DNA of 64,000 nt from Ricinus communis (GCF_019578655.1 NC_063265.1:23174285-23238284); one strand, 5' to 3'. Positions 33,998 to 48,388 are shown, numbered from the stretch's first letter. Notes: a model not told the origin generated them from the letters alone. Made by a program: numbers and translations.

Positions 33998-34793
33998 ATG
34001 AAAGTTATTAATTTCCTCCTATTTCTTCTTGTCTTAGCTTTGGCTTCCTTTTTCGCCACTGCTTTTGATCCTAGCCCTCTCCAAGACTTCTGTGTAGCTA
34101 CAGATGGCTCTGATTCTTCTGGTAATTAATATACTAGCTTCTTACTTCGAGATCTTATAATTATAGAGTTTTCTTCATTATTATTTTCTTTTCTCTTATT
34201 TACGCATTATATAATATTAATTATGTCCTCTTGATGCAGTCTTCGTGAATGGACAGTTTTGCAAGAATCCAGATAATGTAACAGCAGATGATTTCTTTTA
34301 TTCTGGGCTTAATGTTCGTGCAAATACATCCAATCAACTTGGAGTAAATGTCACAATTTTAACTGCTGATGTGATACCAGGACTTAACACCAACGGTATA
34401 ACCTTAGCTCGTATCGATTTTGCAGCGAATGGAGGCTTAAACCCACCACATACACACCCCCGAGCTGCTGAAATCCTAATGGTTTTAGAAGGAACTGTTT
34501 ATGCTGGTTTTGTAACATCAAATCCGGATCATCGTCTGTTCAGCAAAATTCTAAGACCAGGGGATGTATTTGTATTTCCATTTGGAATGATTCATTTTCA
34601 ATTGAATCTTGGTAAGACTCCTGCACTTGCTTTTGCTGCATTGACTAGCCAAAATCCAGGAGTGATGACTTTAGCTAATGGGATTTTCGGAGCTGATCCT
34701 TCCATTAATCTTGAAGTTGTGGCCAAAGCATTTCATCTGGACAAGAATTTAGTCAGCAAGCTTCAGGGACAGGAGTGGGCCAATCCCTCATAA
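33998..34793 (+). CDS. Germin-like protein g4 (secreted cupin), g1/g2 chimera
   Basis: Exons 33998-34121 and 34240-34793, 225 residues. The signal peptide is intact ([19 protein letters not shown]). Cys32/Cys49, HTHPRAAE (His112, His114, Glu119) and His160 are all present. Upstream of about 34433 the gene follows g1: GTC at the splice junction, silent ACAATT, and Phe102. Downstream of about 34554 it follows g2: Arg147, Asp150, the CTGGAC codons, Asn211 and Gly218, and the whole 3' flank. This fits a crossover inside exon 2. Predicted function is that of the family: an apoplastic Mn cupin with possible superoxide dismutase activity. Confidence 0.95.
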
Positions 34794-35302
34794 AATAGTT
34801 TTATTTTGAAAATGTGTTGTGCAAATTTTCTTATTTAAGTCATCTAAAATGACGTCAATTCGAATAAAGAGGATGTTTGTGTCCCATTTCTCGTGTTGGT
34901 TAAGTTAATTAAGATCAAAGGGGATATACCTCTCTCACCATTTTGATTTTGAATGTAATAAATGATATTTATAATGTTGTAATTTATTTAGCATTCTCCC
35001 TCTCTTATACATTTGCATGTGACTATAAAGAAAATAATGATTTCTCTCTCTTTCTATATATATATATATATATATCTTGATTTCTACAATATACTGATAG
35101 ATGGACGATAAAAGGTCACTGCGTATATATATACTTTTAATTAATTTGTTGATTATTTTTTCTAAGCCATTTTACACTGCACATATTTACGTGAACAACC
35201 ATAATTATTATTCAATAAAATAAAATAATTACAACTGTCATTGTTTCTAAGGTTTGGATTTTGAGATTTGTGTATCTTTTTTTTTTATAATGAGACTTTT
35301 CT
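34794..35302 (+). repeat. Module G2, proximal 3' flank of g4
   Basis: Matches the 3' flank of g2 (12625-13144), with a shorter CT/TA microsatellite at about 35044-35077. No gene. Confidence 0.7.
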
Positions 35303-35366
35303 ATTTTATCTCGACAAAAGTTTAGTCTGTAAGCTTCAAGGACAGGAGTGGGCCAATCCCTCATAA
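35303..35366 (+). pseudogene. Relic of a germin-like gene 3' end, copy 2
   Basis: Second copy of 13145-13208. It encodes the [17 protein letters not shown] tail with the stop at 35364-35366. The junction to the preceding flank is the same, so the deletion that made the relic predates the duplication of module G. Confidence 0.85.
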
Positions 35367-36558
<1,192 letters not shown>

Positions 36559-37805
36559 TGTGTCTTTTTTAGTACTCGCAAGTGCACGAACCGTGCCTAT
36601 AATAAGGGGTACGTTCACCACGAGGTTGATATCTCAAGGAACTATGAGGCCACTTATTATAAAGACTAATTATCAACATAAAACAACAAAAGTAAATCTA
36701 AACACACTAAATTAGTATATTGAGAGGATAATATTCATAAAATAAAGTAACTAAACAATAGATAAATATGCAATGCAATGCAAATGCTTGTAATCTAAAA
36801 CTATATGCTAAAAATAGTATTAAGTCTAGTCATTTACTTAGTAATCTCCTTATTTTACTTTAAGCCTATATCTAATGAATGAGATGATGATGTGCCTTTT
36901 TCATAAATCACTCAAGCTAATAATGCAACCTGGGTTTCTTATACCAACATATATTAAAGTAAATATGATGTTTCTAATCCTTTTAACCTAAAGGTTTTCA
37001 TAACAAATATTACTATTAAATTGATATAATGGTCAGCCAATAATAATAAATCATTCATTAAGTAAATAAATAACAAAATTCATATAAAAGTAAAAAGGCT
37101 AAACTAAGCACTTATGAAAACTATTCTAACATATTTAACTCAATGCTCATGGTATTAAATAGAAAGACATAAAAAAAATAAGTAAAAGCTCCCTCTAAAT
37201 CTAGAATTTCTTCAAGTAGAAAGATGATTGGTCCTCACTCTCCACTTCTTCAAAAGCTTCTTAGATCTTAAAAAGAGTAATGAAAACTAAAAATTAAAGT
37301 GTTTATGGAAGAACTATAGAGAATTATAGAGAGAATAATGGTAGGCAGGTGTAGAAAGCAGATAGGAGAAAACTCTCCTTTCTAGAATTAGGTTCTATAA
37401 AGATATATATAGAGAAGAGTCTCCCTCTATATAAATCTTCCTATGGATAATTATACTAATATAAGTCTATCTAATATATAAGACTTTTTAAGTATCTTTA
37501 TCTCCACCAAATACTATCTCATAAATAACTCTTAATATAAATTCTAATAATTATACAAAATGACTAAAATGTCCCATGAGCCTTGTAATTAGCAGTCTAT
37601 GCGTCTTAATCTTGGACCTTGACACGAACATGTCCAATTAAGCTTCTTTTAGCTCCATATTTTTCTCTTTTTGCTAATATTACTTGAAAATAGATAATTA
37701 AACTTAAGTGAGTAGAAGCACATATTTTCATCATTTTATATATAAACATATATCATTAAAGCTCTAAAATACCCTTAAATATCTATATATAATTTGGACC
37801 GATCA
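36559..37805 (-). repeat. Gypsy element 2, left LTR
   Basis: 1247 bp. It lacks a short segment (around 37047) that element 1 has at 14991-15028. Confidence 0.87.
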
Positions 37806-39560
37806 AATACCCCCCGCACTTAAATCTTTACTTTTCCTCAAGTAAATAGCAACTGAGAATTAATTTTTACAAAAATCATAAAAAAACATCCATACTCAGC
37901 TTAAAGATATTATTCAAAAGAATCTCACTAATGCAAATATCATGTAAACACAAGAACACTTGAATCATAATAATTTTCTTTAAAAATAGAAACTTAATCA
38001 TTTTTTATCAAAAGACACAAGCATTCAATTCTTTATACATGTTTCACAACAAATAGTCTAACTCATCTTCAAAGAATACAACTATGATGCATAATCCATA
38101 TTACCATTAACGCTATTCAAAAAGGCAAAACCTTCATTTATAACAAGAGATCAATAAACATTTATACATTTTTATCACTTGCTTTTGAAGCTCTTATATT
38201 TTTTCTTTTCTTTTCTTTACACCCTTTGGATTTTTATGTAATACTTGGGGTATTTGTTTCTTTCTTGAGATGTTATGCCTCTTTACGCAAATACAAATAT
38301 GGGTGATGAATGCACCTGGTTACTCAATAAAAACATACATCAAGATGTTTTGCATACTCATAATCTCAATTGTCTTTTTATATGAAAATCGACATTAGTC
38401 ATAAAGATCCCCGGTTACTAAATAATTAAAATTAGCGGAGTAGAATATATTACTTAGAGCTTTAAATCGCCATACCATATCTCACAAACTTAGATAAACC
38501 ATAATAAAAATAATAAAATAATAACCTAAATCATACACTTGTAATCATATCTATGTCAAATGTTGCCATACTACTCATCATGTCTACATGCAAAAGATGA
38601 ACACTTCATCATTTAAGTGCAAATAACTCATGAGTTTACATTTATACATATTAAAAACTAACTCAAAAGTTCAAGAATCTTAACATAATAGCATTCTTTC
38701 ATTGACTCTTATATAAAATAATAAGAAAAAGCTGAGTAGATACTTTTAAAATTTTATAAAAATTCACCAAAGTTACTAATTTTCATGGCATATGACGTAT
38801 AAAGCTTAATCAAAGAAATATTCTATTTCCCTCTCCACACTTAAATTTGACATTGTTCTCAATGTCATTGTATATATAAAAATAAAGATTAAGAAGAGAT
38901 GAAAAATTTAAAATACTCTCTTGGAGTTTTGCAATGTATAGTAAGCCATGAACTTGAATTCCAATCTCCACCATCCAAACCTTAGAAGTATATTATCATT
39001 TTTAAATTCTTGCATTTTCTTACGAATTTTCAGCACCCCGCGATCGCATTGTCAAGCTCTTGCTACTCTGGTGCACACTTGGCGGCCCTCCGCGATTCGA
39101 GGCTGGCTTGTTGTTGCCGCTGCTGTGCACCTCGCGGTTGGCTCGCAACCTCGCAGTTAGGGTTGCTGCGGCTGTCTTCTTCATGGCCTCGTCTGCCATG
39201 TGTGGCCCGCGACCTCGCGGCTCGCGCTGGTGTTGGTGCTGCCACAGCTGCCTCCCTCGCGGAGAGCCCGCGACTACGCGGCCCACTGTGCTGGCTGCAG
39301 CCCATGTCATTCCTGCGGTGCCTCTGCTACAGGCCCGTGTGAAAATTCACTGCCGTAACATGCCTCGCTTAAAAATAAAATATTTCTAAAGGGGATTTAA
39401 TTACTTCACATGGAGAAAAATTGCCTTTTGGTAATCAAAGAGGGTAGGAATGTTCACTTTTCCATCATAGGTCTACAAGATAAAAATAAAATTAAAAAAA
39501 TAAAATAAAATAAAAATAAACATAACTTAAATGCATAAAAATAAAAATACAATTACTAAA
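37806..39560 (-). mobile_element. Gypsy element 2, non-coding 3' region with GC-rich island
   Basis: Polypurine tract next to the LTR, then AT-rich non-coding sequence and the GC-rich island at about 39030-39350. Island frames on both strands are compositional. Confidence 0.7.
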
Positions 39561-39588
39561 TTTATTGTCTATAGCTAAACATTCTTGA

Positions 39589-40074
39589 TTATGCTGATGG
39601 TGGGCGTTTATCCACGCACTTATCATAAGCCATTCCTTTCAAGTATGACTTCATGGTAAGTTTTTCATCATGCACATCAATTACAGCTCTAGTAGTTGCC
39701 ATGAAAGGTCTACTAATGAGTATAGTTTGCTTTTTATCCCTTGTTGGTGTGTTTTCCATGCCAAGCACTATAAAATCAACAAGAATTATTAACTTACCTA
39801 CTTGTACTAGCAAGTCTTCCACTATACATGTAAGATATTTTATTGATATATCAGTAAATTGTAGAGACATAGTGGTAGGCTTCAACTCTCCTAAGCCAAG
39901 TCGTTCATACATCGAATAAGGCATCAAATTGATGCTTACTCCCAAATCTAACATGGCTTTTGTATCATTTTTGCTCTCTTTGGATTGGTTTAGAAAAGGA
40001 ATAGGTAGTCTATAAAGCTGAGTTGCCTTATGAAATTCAAGTCCAGAAATTTTTTTTTTTTTCTTTCTTCTCAA
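39589..40074 (-). pseudogene. Gypsy element 2 aspartic protease, internally deleted
   Basis: Reads NDTKAMLDLGVSINLMPYSM, the active-site segment without the extra Ile of element 1, then LGLGELKPTTMSLQF and VDFIVLGMENTPTRDKK. It ends directly at MKSYLKGMAYDKC because 62 codons present in element 1 (17656-17841) are deleted in frame between TCAT repeats. The N-terminal part is also deleted (see findings). Confidence 0.8.
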
Positions 40075-40318
40075 GCCTAAGATTAGGCTCTACTTTTTCT
40101 TCCTTTTGTATGCTCTCCTTATTGATTTGCACTAATCTATTATTTTTAGGTGTACCTGCATAAGAAGAAGAATTCCTTTTAGCTTCCATAGCAATATTAT
40201 CGACAACCTCACCTCTTCTAATAGTACTAGTGGAATTGACTTGCTCAGATTGACTTGATAGTTTCTCTTTATTGAGCTCTTCAACGATTTGTCCCATTTG
40301 CGCTTCTAAACATTTCAT
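40037..40318 (-). pseudogene. Gypsy element 2 gag C-terminal linker
   Basis: Helical, charged segment (CLEAQMGQIVEELNKEKLS) followed by a Lys/Glu-rich linker leading into the protease. Comparable to 18587-18832 in element 1. Separated from the main gag by frameshifts. Confidence 0.7.
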
Positions 40319-40739
40319 TGAAGCCTTAATGGAATATGTCTTTTCTCATTCTTCTCTATCCTATCATGAAAAGCCATCATAAATGATTGGTGTTTCTTCC
40401 AAACTTGGCTTCATTTGTTCATTAGATCGAAGAGTTTGTTCTTGATCTTGAAAGAAATGATTGGAGTCCCTTTGGAATTGAGAATATTGGTCTTGGTAAT
40501 AAGATTGATTTCAGTTTCTCAATAATTATGGTGGGTTTTGGTCATTATATTTTCAAGAAAAATGTGGATGGTTTCTCCAACCTATGTTATATGTGTTAGA
40601 ATAAAGGTCATTTATAGGATGCATGGTTGGTAAGAATCCATCAAATTTGTTTGGTCATACATATTTCCTATGTAATTATCAAAAGATGAACAAACATTAG
40701 CACCATGACTATAAATACCATAAATACCGCATGCCTCAT

Positions 40740-41565
40740 TATTTGGTGAATTCTTTTATTGAAGCAAGCATCTTAACTTGCTTAGTCAATTCAGCCAATT
40801 GCATGGCCATCTCACTACTAGCTACTTCTTCATTTACTTTTACTCTTTTTGTCCTCACACTCTTTTGTTGAGAATTGGCTTATAACATCTCAAAAATGTC
40901 ATCAACCTCATCAACTGTCCTTTGTAACATAGCATCCCCAGCTGCATTATCAACCATACATTGATTTTATTGTGTCAACCCATCGTAAAATAATTGGTTG
41001 ATTATTGGGAGTGAAAATCCATGGTATGGGTATTGCGATAAAAGTGATTTGAAGCGATTCCATACTTCATGAAAAGATTCAGTATTCTTTTGATAAAAAT
41101 TAGTAATTCAGCTTTCAATTCCTTGGTCTTTAGTTGTGAGTAAAATCTACTCATAAACTTTTAATAAACTTCATTCCAAGTTCTCAAAGAATCAAGAGGC
41201 AAGGTCATTAACCAAGCCATTGCTCTTCCTTCCAGTGAATAAAGTAAACACCTCATTCTTAGTTGATCCTTATTAAGTCCAGATAATGAAAAAGTATGAA
41301 TTATAATATAAAATTCTCTAATGAATGTTAATGCATCCTTACTAGGCATACCATAAAATGAAAGAAGCGTATTAAAATGAATGTTCTTTAGTTCATAATT
41401 CCTAGATGCATTATCTAAAACTATGAGTGCAGTAATGTTACTAATAATAAGCCGTGCATAATCTTTCATAGCCATTCGCCTTTCAGCTCCTATTTTTCTT
41501 GGTGGGTTTGCCATGATATCAACTTCTTCTTTTGATTCTTCTTCTAATTGTTTCATGCTAGGCAT
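40740..41565 (-). pseudogene. Gypsy element 2 gag
   Basis: The ATG at 41565 (MPSMKQLEE) opens 135 codons through IGAERRMAMKDYARL, NALTFIREFY-type sequence and the Retrotrans_gag core GRAMAWLMTLPLDSLRTWNE, ending at 41161. The continuation (FMKYGIASNHF and onward to 40740) is frameshifted. In the gypsy family this protein forms the particle that packages the RNA. Confidence 0.82.
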
Positions 41566-41766
41566 GTAAAACAAAAAGAAATTTCAGATTTAACAAAAAA
41601 CTTAAAAATAATATTTTAAAATAAAAACACATAAATAAAATACAAAACACAAAAGAAATAAATAAAACAAAAACACATAAACAAAATAAATCATAAAACA
41701 CAAAATAAACTAAGAAACACAAGACAGTTTTGATAATCAATCAATATAATAAAATTTGGACACAAT

Positions 41767-41784
41767 TCCTCGGCAACGACGCCA
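41767..41784 (-). other. Primer-binding site, tRNA-Asp type, element 2
   Basis: On the minus strand TGGCGTCGTTGCCGAGGA, 8 bases inside the 5' LTR end. Compared with element 1 it restores one base of the tRNA-Asp match and changes another. Confidence 0.72.
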
Positions 41785-41792
41785 AAACTTGA

Positions 41793-43076
41793 TGTGTCTT
41801 TTTTAGTACTCACAAGTGCACGAACTGTACCTATAATAAGAGTAAGTTCACCACGAGGTCGATCTCTCAAGGAACTATGAGGCCACTTATTATAAAGACT
41901 AATTATTAACATAAAACAATAAAAGTAAATAAACACTCTAAATCAGTATGTTGAGAGGATAATAATCATAAAATAAAGTAACTAAACAATAAAAAAATAT
42001 ACAATGCAAATGCAAATGCTTATGATCTAAAACTATATACTAAAAATAGTATTTAGTCTAGCCATTTACTCAGTAATCTCATTTGTTTTACTTTAAGCCT
42101 AGATCTAAGGAATGAGATGGTGATGTGCCTTTTCCCTAAATCACTCAAGCTAATGATGCAACCTAGGTTTCTTATACCAATATAGATTAAAGTAAATATG
42201 ATATTTCTAATACTTTTAACCTAAAGGTTTTCATAACAAATATTATTATTAAATTGATATATGATGGTCAACCAATAATAATAGATGAAACTAATACATA
42301 TATGAAGGTAAAGAACGCATTTATTAAATAAATAAATAACAAAATTCATACAAAAGTAAAATGGCTAAACCAAACACTTGTGAAAACTAGCTTAATATAT
42401 TTAACCCAATGATCATAGTATTAAATAGAAAGATATAAAACAGATAAATAAAAGCTCCCTCTAGATCTAGAATTTCTTCAAGTAGGAAGATGATTGGTCC
42501 TCACTCTCTATTTCTTGAAAAGCTCCTTAGATCTTGAAAAGAGTAGCAAAAACTAAACTAAAGTGTTTATGGAAGAACTGTAGAGAATTATAGAGAGGAT
42601 AATGGTAGGCAGGTGTGGGAAGCAGATAGGAGAAAATTCTCCTTCATAGAATTATGTTTTGCAGAGATATATAGAAAAAAGTCATCCTCTATATAAATTT
42701 TCTTATAGATAAGTATACTAATATAAGTCTATCTAATAGATAAGACTTTAAGTACCTTTATTTCCATCAAATACTATCCCATAAATAACTTTTAATATAA
42801 ATCCTAATAATTATACAAAATGACTAAAATGTCTTTTGAATCTTGTAATTAGCAGTCCATGTGTCTTAATCTTGGGTCTTGACACGAACAATGTCTAATT
42901 AAGCTTCTTTTCGAGTGTTTAGCTCTATATTTTTCTCTTTTTGCTAATATTACTCAAAAATAGACAATTAAGTTTAAGTGAGGTAAAAATACATATTTTA
43001 ACCATTTTATATATAGAAATATATAATTAAAGCTCTAAAATATCCTTAAATATCTATATATAATTTGGATCGATCA
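41793..43076 (-). repeat. Gypsy element 2, right LTR
   Basis: 1284 bp, the 5' LTR of the minus-strand element. Closest to the right LTR of element 1. Confidence 0.87.
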
Positions 43077-44720
43077 ATTATATATATGAAGGCAAGCTAA
43101 TTTCTTTTTTTAATAATTAACATTTTATAGGGCAATAATTTAAAGATCATAAATTCAAAAATGAGATTACAAAATATATTTCTTAAATTTAATTAAATAA
43201 AACATATGAAGAATATTATTATCAAAAGTTATTACTTATATATATGATAATTAGACATTATAAAATAAATATTTATTTTAATAAAAAGTTATTTTTTGCC
43301 TCATTTTAAATTTATATCATATTGTATCGGCTCTCAAGTCGTGTCGATGCTAGATTCAAATTATTTTCAGTTTTTGACTATTTTAAGTCCGGATTGATTT
43401 AGTTTCATGTTATTTAGGTCTCAAATCACTTCATTCTCGAGTTGTATTGGGTTTGAATTATTTTAAATTCGGACAATTTTAGTATTGGATCATTTCAAAT
43501 TTTGCAAGCCAAATCGAGTTCCTGAATCCGGTGAAACTCTTCCATCTCTATAGCTTGTAATGAGTGGACTTAGTACCAGGATAGGTTTTGTTGTTGGCGA
43601 TTGTGAAGGAAGATTTGTTGGTTAAAATTAAAAGGTTTGATTTTCTCCTCCCCACTGATCCACTTGAAGTAGAGGCTGTATTTTTTGCACTACAAATGTC
43701 TCACGAGTTATAAACCGAAATCATATTTATTTGACATCCGACTCAATTTTCATGCTCAACTTCCTCTGCTCTTAACTTCAAGATACCAGCTACATTGGCT
43801 CTTGATTCAATTTTTATTTTGCAAGTTACAGTTTTAGTCATATTGATAAACTTTTTAATAATGTACCCCATGAAGAAAGTGAACATTCATGGACAAGAAA
43901 CTTCCTTCTAGAACTGATATTTACACATTCACAACAAACTGATCAGAATAAGAACAGAAATAGGACATAATCCTTTTTATCCTTATGAAGGCAGGCACGA
44001 TCCAATATGAAGGCAGTTATAAACACTAATTTCCACAAGGACTGCCCAAGGTTAAATAATTAACTAATATGAAGGCTTCTTGATAAGATTGAGCTATGGG
44101 GCGTGGCATGGTCACCCTCCACCCCCCCACTCTCTCAATCATTGATCAACATATATAGAGCTTGAGTTAAATTGGAGCTTTGAATGAGATAGACTAATTA
44201 AATTTGAGTTTGAGCTTGAAATTATATTATAATAATTTATATTTGAATAAATTGAAAAAGGATAATATATATATATATATTTGAAAATACTTTATTAAAC
44301 TTGTGAGCTCAATGTAGATAGTCAAGTACTGCTAGACTAGATTCAACTAAGCTTATTGTTCAAATTATTGCGGTTTAACTTTCTAGTGGAGTCAAACTTG
44401 AACAGTTTGTGAGTAGAATTCGAGTAATTGCTCAGCTGATCATGCCTAATACTGTGATATTATTACGTGTAATTGCTCTCTAAACTATCAGAATTTTTTG
44501 CAATAATTGTACCTAATAAATTTTCCAAATGACCAAAATATTTAAAGAGGGATTTACCGAAAAGAATTGTCCTCCGGACGTCATCAATAGATATTCACAC
44601 AAATCTAACATAATAATGTACCAAACTCTTAATAATGCCTTAGGAAAACGCTCAAGGGACTTATTTATAATAGAGTAAAATAATTTCCACAAAGACTGCA
44701 GCTTAAAAGAATTAACTAAT
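43077..44720 (+). repeat. Module G2 distal part, upstream of g5
   Basis: Homologous to 21479-23140. It contains the second RNase H-like remnant (about 43560-43870) and the ancestral germin upstream region from about 44500. No intact gene. Confidence 0.65.
43560..43870 (+). pseudogene. LINE-type RNase H (RVT_3) remnant, copy 2
   Basis: Reads SGLSTRIGFVVGDCEGRFVG and then LEVEAVFFALQMSHEL with the same stops as copy 1. Decayed before the duplication. Confidence 0.45.
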
Positions 44721-44922
44721 ATGACTATGTTCTTAAAACTGTAGCCCACTTCCATTGAAAAATGTAAGTAGGGAACGTTTGATTCAAAATAGAGCCTGCA
44801 AACAAATCAGCAAGAATCCATGTCAAAAAGAACAAACAAGAAAATAATTGAGCTGTGGCCCAAATGTAGGAAAGCAAAGTTAATATCGCATGCTTCTTCA
44901 ATAGTGTAATTCTTTTGTCATC

Positions 44923-44947
44923 TATAAATTGCCATGCATTCCATGCA
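44923..44947 (+). promoter_or_regulatory. g5 core promoter: TATA box plus two RY-type motifs
   Basis: TATAAATT at 44923-44930, CATGCA at 44933-44938 and 44942-44947, as in g2 and g3. Confidence 0.6.
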
Positions 44948-45022
44948 AATATTTCTCACAGCTACAGAGAAAAACCAACAACACATCCAAAAAACTAACT
45001 CTAAGCACCAAAAACAAGCATC

Positions 45023-45816
45023 ATGAAAGTTATTAATTTTCTCGTATCTCTTCTCGTCTTAGCTTTGGCTTCCTTTTTTGCCACTGCTTTTGATCCTAGC
45101 CCTCTCCAAGACTTCTGTGTAGCTACAGATGGCTCTGATTCTTCCGGTAATTAATATACTAGCTTCTTACTTCGAGATCTTATAAATATAGAGTTTTCTT
45201 CATTATTATTTTCTTCTCTTATTTATGCATTATATAATATTAACTATGTCCTCCTGATGCAGTATTCGTGAATGGACAGTTTTGCAAGAATCCAGATAAT
45301 GTAACAGCAGATGATTTCTTTTATTCTGGGCTTAATGTTCGTGCAAATACATCCAATCAACTTGGAGTAAATGTCACAATTTTAACTGCTGATGTGATAC
45401 CAGGACTTAACACCAACGGTATAACCTTAGCTCGTATCGATTATGCAGCGAATGGAGGCTTAAACCCACCACATACACACCCCCGAGCTGCTGAAATCCT
45501 AATGGTTTTAGAAGGAACTGTTTATGCTGGTTTTGTAACATCAAATCCGGATCATCGTCTGTTCAGCAAAATTCTAAGACCAGGGGATGTATTTGTATTT
45601 CCATTTGGAATGATTCATTTTCAATTGAATCTTGGTAAGACTCCTGCACTTGCTTTTGCTGCATTGACTAGCCAAAATCCAGGAGTGATGACTTTAGCTA
45701 ATGGGATTTTCGGAGCTGATCCTTCCATTAATCTTGAAGTTGTGGCCAAAGCATTTCATCTGGACAAAAGTTTAGTCCGCAAGCTTCAGGAACAGGAGTG
45801 GGCCAATCCCTCATAA
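45023..45816 (+). CDS. Germin-like protein g5 (secreted cupin)
   Basis: Exons 45023-45146 and 45263-45816, 225 residues. Exon 1 and intron match g2 almost base for base. Signal peptide, Cys32/Cys49, the three N-glycosylation motifs, HTHPRAAE and FPFGMIHF are intact. Own features are Arg214 (SLVRKLQ) and Glu218 (LQEQEW), which add charge to the C-terminal helix; Ser211 is shared with g3. Predicted cell-wall Mn cupin. It is followed by the only full-length module D, which contains the copia insertion. Confidence 0.95.
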
Positions 45817-46077
45817 AATAGTTTTATTTTCAAAATGTGTTGCCCAAATTTTCTTATTTAAGTCATCTAAAATGACGTGAATTCGAATAAGGAGAATGTT
45901 TGTGTCCCATTCCTCGTGTTAGTTAAATTAATTAAGATCAACGAGGATATGTCTCTCTCACCATCTTGATTTTGAATGTAATAAATGACATTTATCCTGT
46001 CGCAATTTGTTTAGCATCCATTCTCTCTCTCTCATACATATGCATGTAATTATAAGGAAAATAATGACTTCTCTCTC

Positions 46078-46113
<36 letters not shown>

Positions 46114-46638
46114 ATTTCTACAGTAAACTAGTAGATGGACGATAATCAATCGAAGGTCATTGCACATATATATACTTTTAATTAATTTGTTGATTGTTTT
46201 TCAAAGTCATTTTACACTGTCCATATTTACGTGAACAACTACAATTATTATTTAACAGAACAAAACAATTACAACTGCCATTATTTCCAAGGTTTGGATT
46301 TTGAGATTTGTTTATCTTCTTTTTTTTGATAATGAGACTTGTCTATTTTAGAGCAAGTGAAAACATATATATTCCTTTTTTAGAAAAATAGAAATAAATA
46401 TCAAATATTAAAAATATATATAAAAAAATTTATTTATAACAGTCATCAATCGTGTTAATTGATTCATTTAATAGTATTAAGCTACATATTAATTTCATAA
46501 ATATCTTTCAACAAAATTAATTGTTTAAATATCAAATTTCATCTTTTCAATCATTTCCCTACTTTCACACGAAAGAGAACTCAACACCATATTATTACCA
46601 TTATGAAAAAAGAACTCAACGCTCTCATAATAAAGACA
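45817..46638 (+). repeat. Module D5, 3' flank of g5
   Basis: Homologous to 8402-9157. A (TA)n run is at about 46082-46111. No gene. Confidence 0.7.
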
Positions 46639-48206
46639 TGTTAGGCAAGTTTTGTAAGTGCGCGGATTACAACAAGTAATAAAGAGTGAATATGAGTATC
46701 GTTCCTACAAGGAGATTGATACCAAGTGTCAGCTCTAATTGTATTTCCACAATCTAATAAAATCGAATAATTGTAATTGAATAAGTAATTAACAGGAAAA
46801 AGTAAGCTTAAAGCTAATAATAATTTTTTTTTGAAAATATAATAATTAAAACTAGAGCTCGGATTTGTTTCACTAGTTATTACTCAAGATCTTTTCATAA
46901 TTCAAATCATTAACTTTAGTCAAGAGTAAATCACTTAAATTACTTAAAATCTCTTTCGAACTTATCTAAGAATATCAATATCTATTACAGCCTATTTTCA
47001 TGGTCACATCAATTAACTAGGGTTCATTAAGTTCCTTAGTAATTTATTACTTCCCAAAAGATTTATTTATTTTTGTGATCGAGGTTCCTAAGTCTTGTAA
47101 GTCTATAAGCTGATAAATCATGCAACTTTCGTTGTCTCTAATTTATCAAATACATGTATTTAATGAGGCCTAAAATTAAATACAAGAACAAGTAAAAGCA
47201 ACTCATAAAATTGACTAAAAATTAATTCATTGAAAGGAAATAAAGATCCAGATAAGTAATAAACTAGCTACGCAAATCCAAACCCTAAGAAGAGTTAGCC
47301 GTACATGATTGTGGTAATACAAATAAACATCATTAAAGAAATCAAAGGAGAAAAATAAATAAATAATTCAAACTCTGAATCTTTGCACAACTTTTCTTGA
47401 TCTCCTTGAATTAGTCTTCAAAAGCTTTATATTTATGATGGTTATATCTCTAAAATAGCTACTTGTCCACCCTTTTATAGCCAATACTCAAAGAAAATCC
47501 TATTTTATCCTAAATTTTTGAGCTTATTGTAAAAGATAACTTTCTTCTATTTGACATGGCTTGGCACACGACCATGTCACGTCCTTCGCCTTTTGGTACG
47601 GCTTGGCACACACCTGTATGTCATGTCATACAGCTTTTTTGAAATGAGCAGAAGCAAACACGGTTTAAAGCGCGCTCGCGTGATTCCTGTGTCATATTCT
47701 TTAGAATCCAGTAATAGACACGGCCTTTAGCACGATTATGTGTCAAGTCATACTTTTTATCCTTCTTCCAGTGTGTAATACAGGCACAAGCATGGCTACG
47801 GTGGAAGCTGTGATATAGCTTTTCATGCTCTTTTAGGATCTCTTTCTCATATTTCCTATAAAAAGAAAAAAAAAATTATTAAAATCAAATATAAATTCTT
47901 AAATAAACCAAAAAATAAATAAAATACTAGAATAATTGTATATTTTAAATAAAACTCCTAATTAAGCTTAAAATTTTTTCTAATTAACACTAGCTATTTA
48001 TTTAAAATTTATTAAGATTTAACTCAAAGACATGTGTAAAATTACACATATTTATTTATTAAAATTAACTAATCCACACTTAAGAAGTAAAACTACTGCC
48101 AATTTATTAAACATCTATTCATTAAATTGGACGTGTATACTAAAAGCTAAGCATATAACACATTTCTTAAAATATCTTAATTAACCTTATAATTAGATGT
48201 GTGTCC
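46639..48206 (-). mobile_element. Solo LTR-like repeat in module D5
   Basis: Full-length copy of the repeat at 9158-10690, with the minus-strand TATA box at 47472-47479 and the CACGG-TGGCACAC words near 47560-47620. The boundary near 48206 is approximate. Confidence 0.55.
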
Positions 48207-48388
48207 GCCTAAGGGCGGAATATCTTTATATGGATGTAATAGATAAGAAAATATGAAAATATTAGATATTAACCAAAGTTTAAATGATGAAATTATGCCA
48301 TGAAATCTATATTCTAATGAAAATATTATAATTATTATCATATTTTACATAATCATTTTAAGGTATTGAATAATTATAAATATCAATT

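Larger units (their letters stand above)
36559..43076 (-). mobile_element. Gag-protease gypsy (Athila-like) element 2, 6518 bp
   Basis: Paralogue of element 1 by segmental duplication. LTRs are 36559-37805 and 41793-43076, the flanks ATTAA and ATTAT are the same as in element 1, and the same host sequence lies on both sides. It is shorter mainly because of a 186-bp and a 242-bp deletion in the protease region and a smaller one in the left LTR. Gag is less broken than in element 1. No reverse transcriptase or integrase. Confidence 0.88.
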
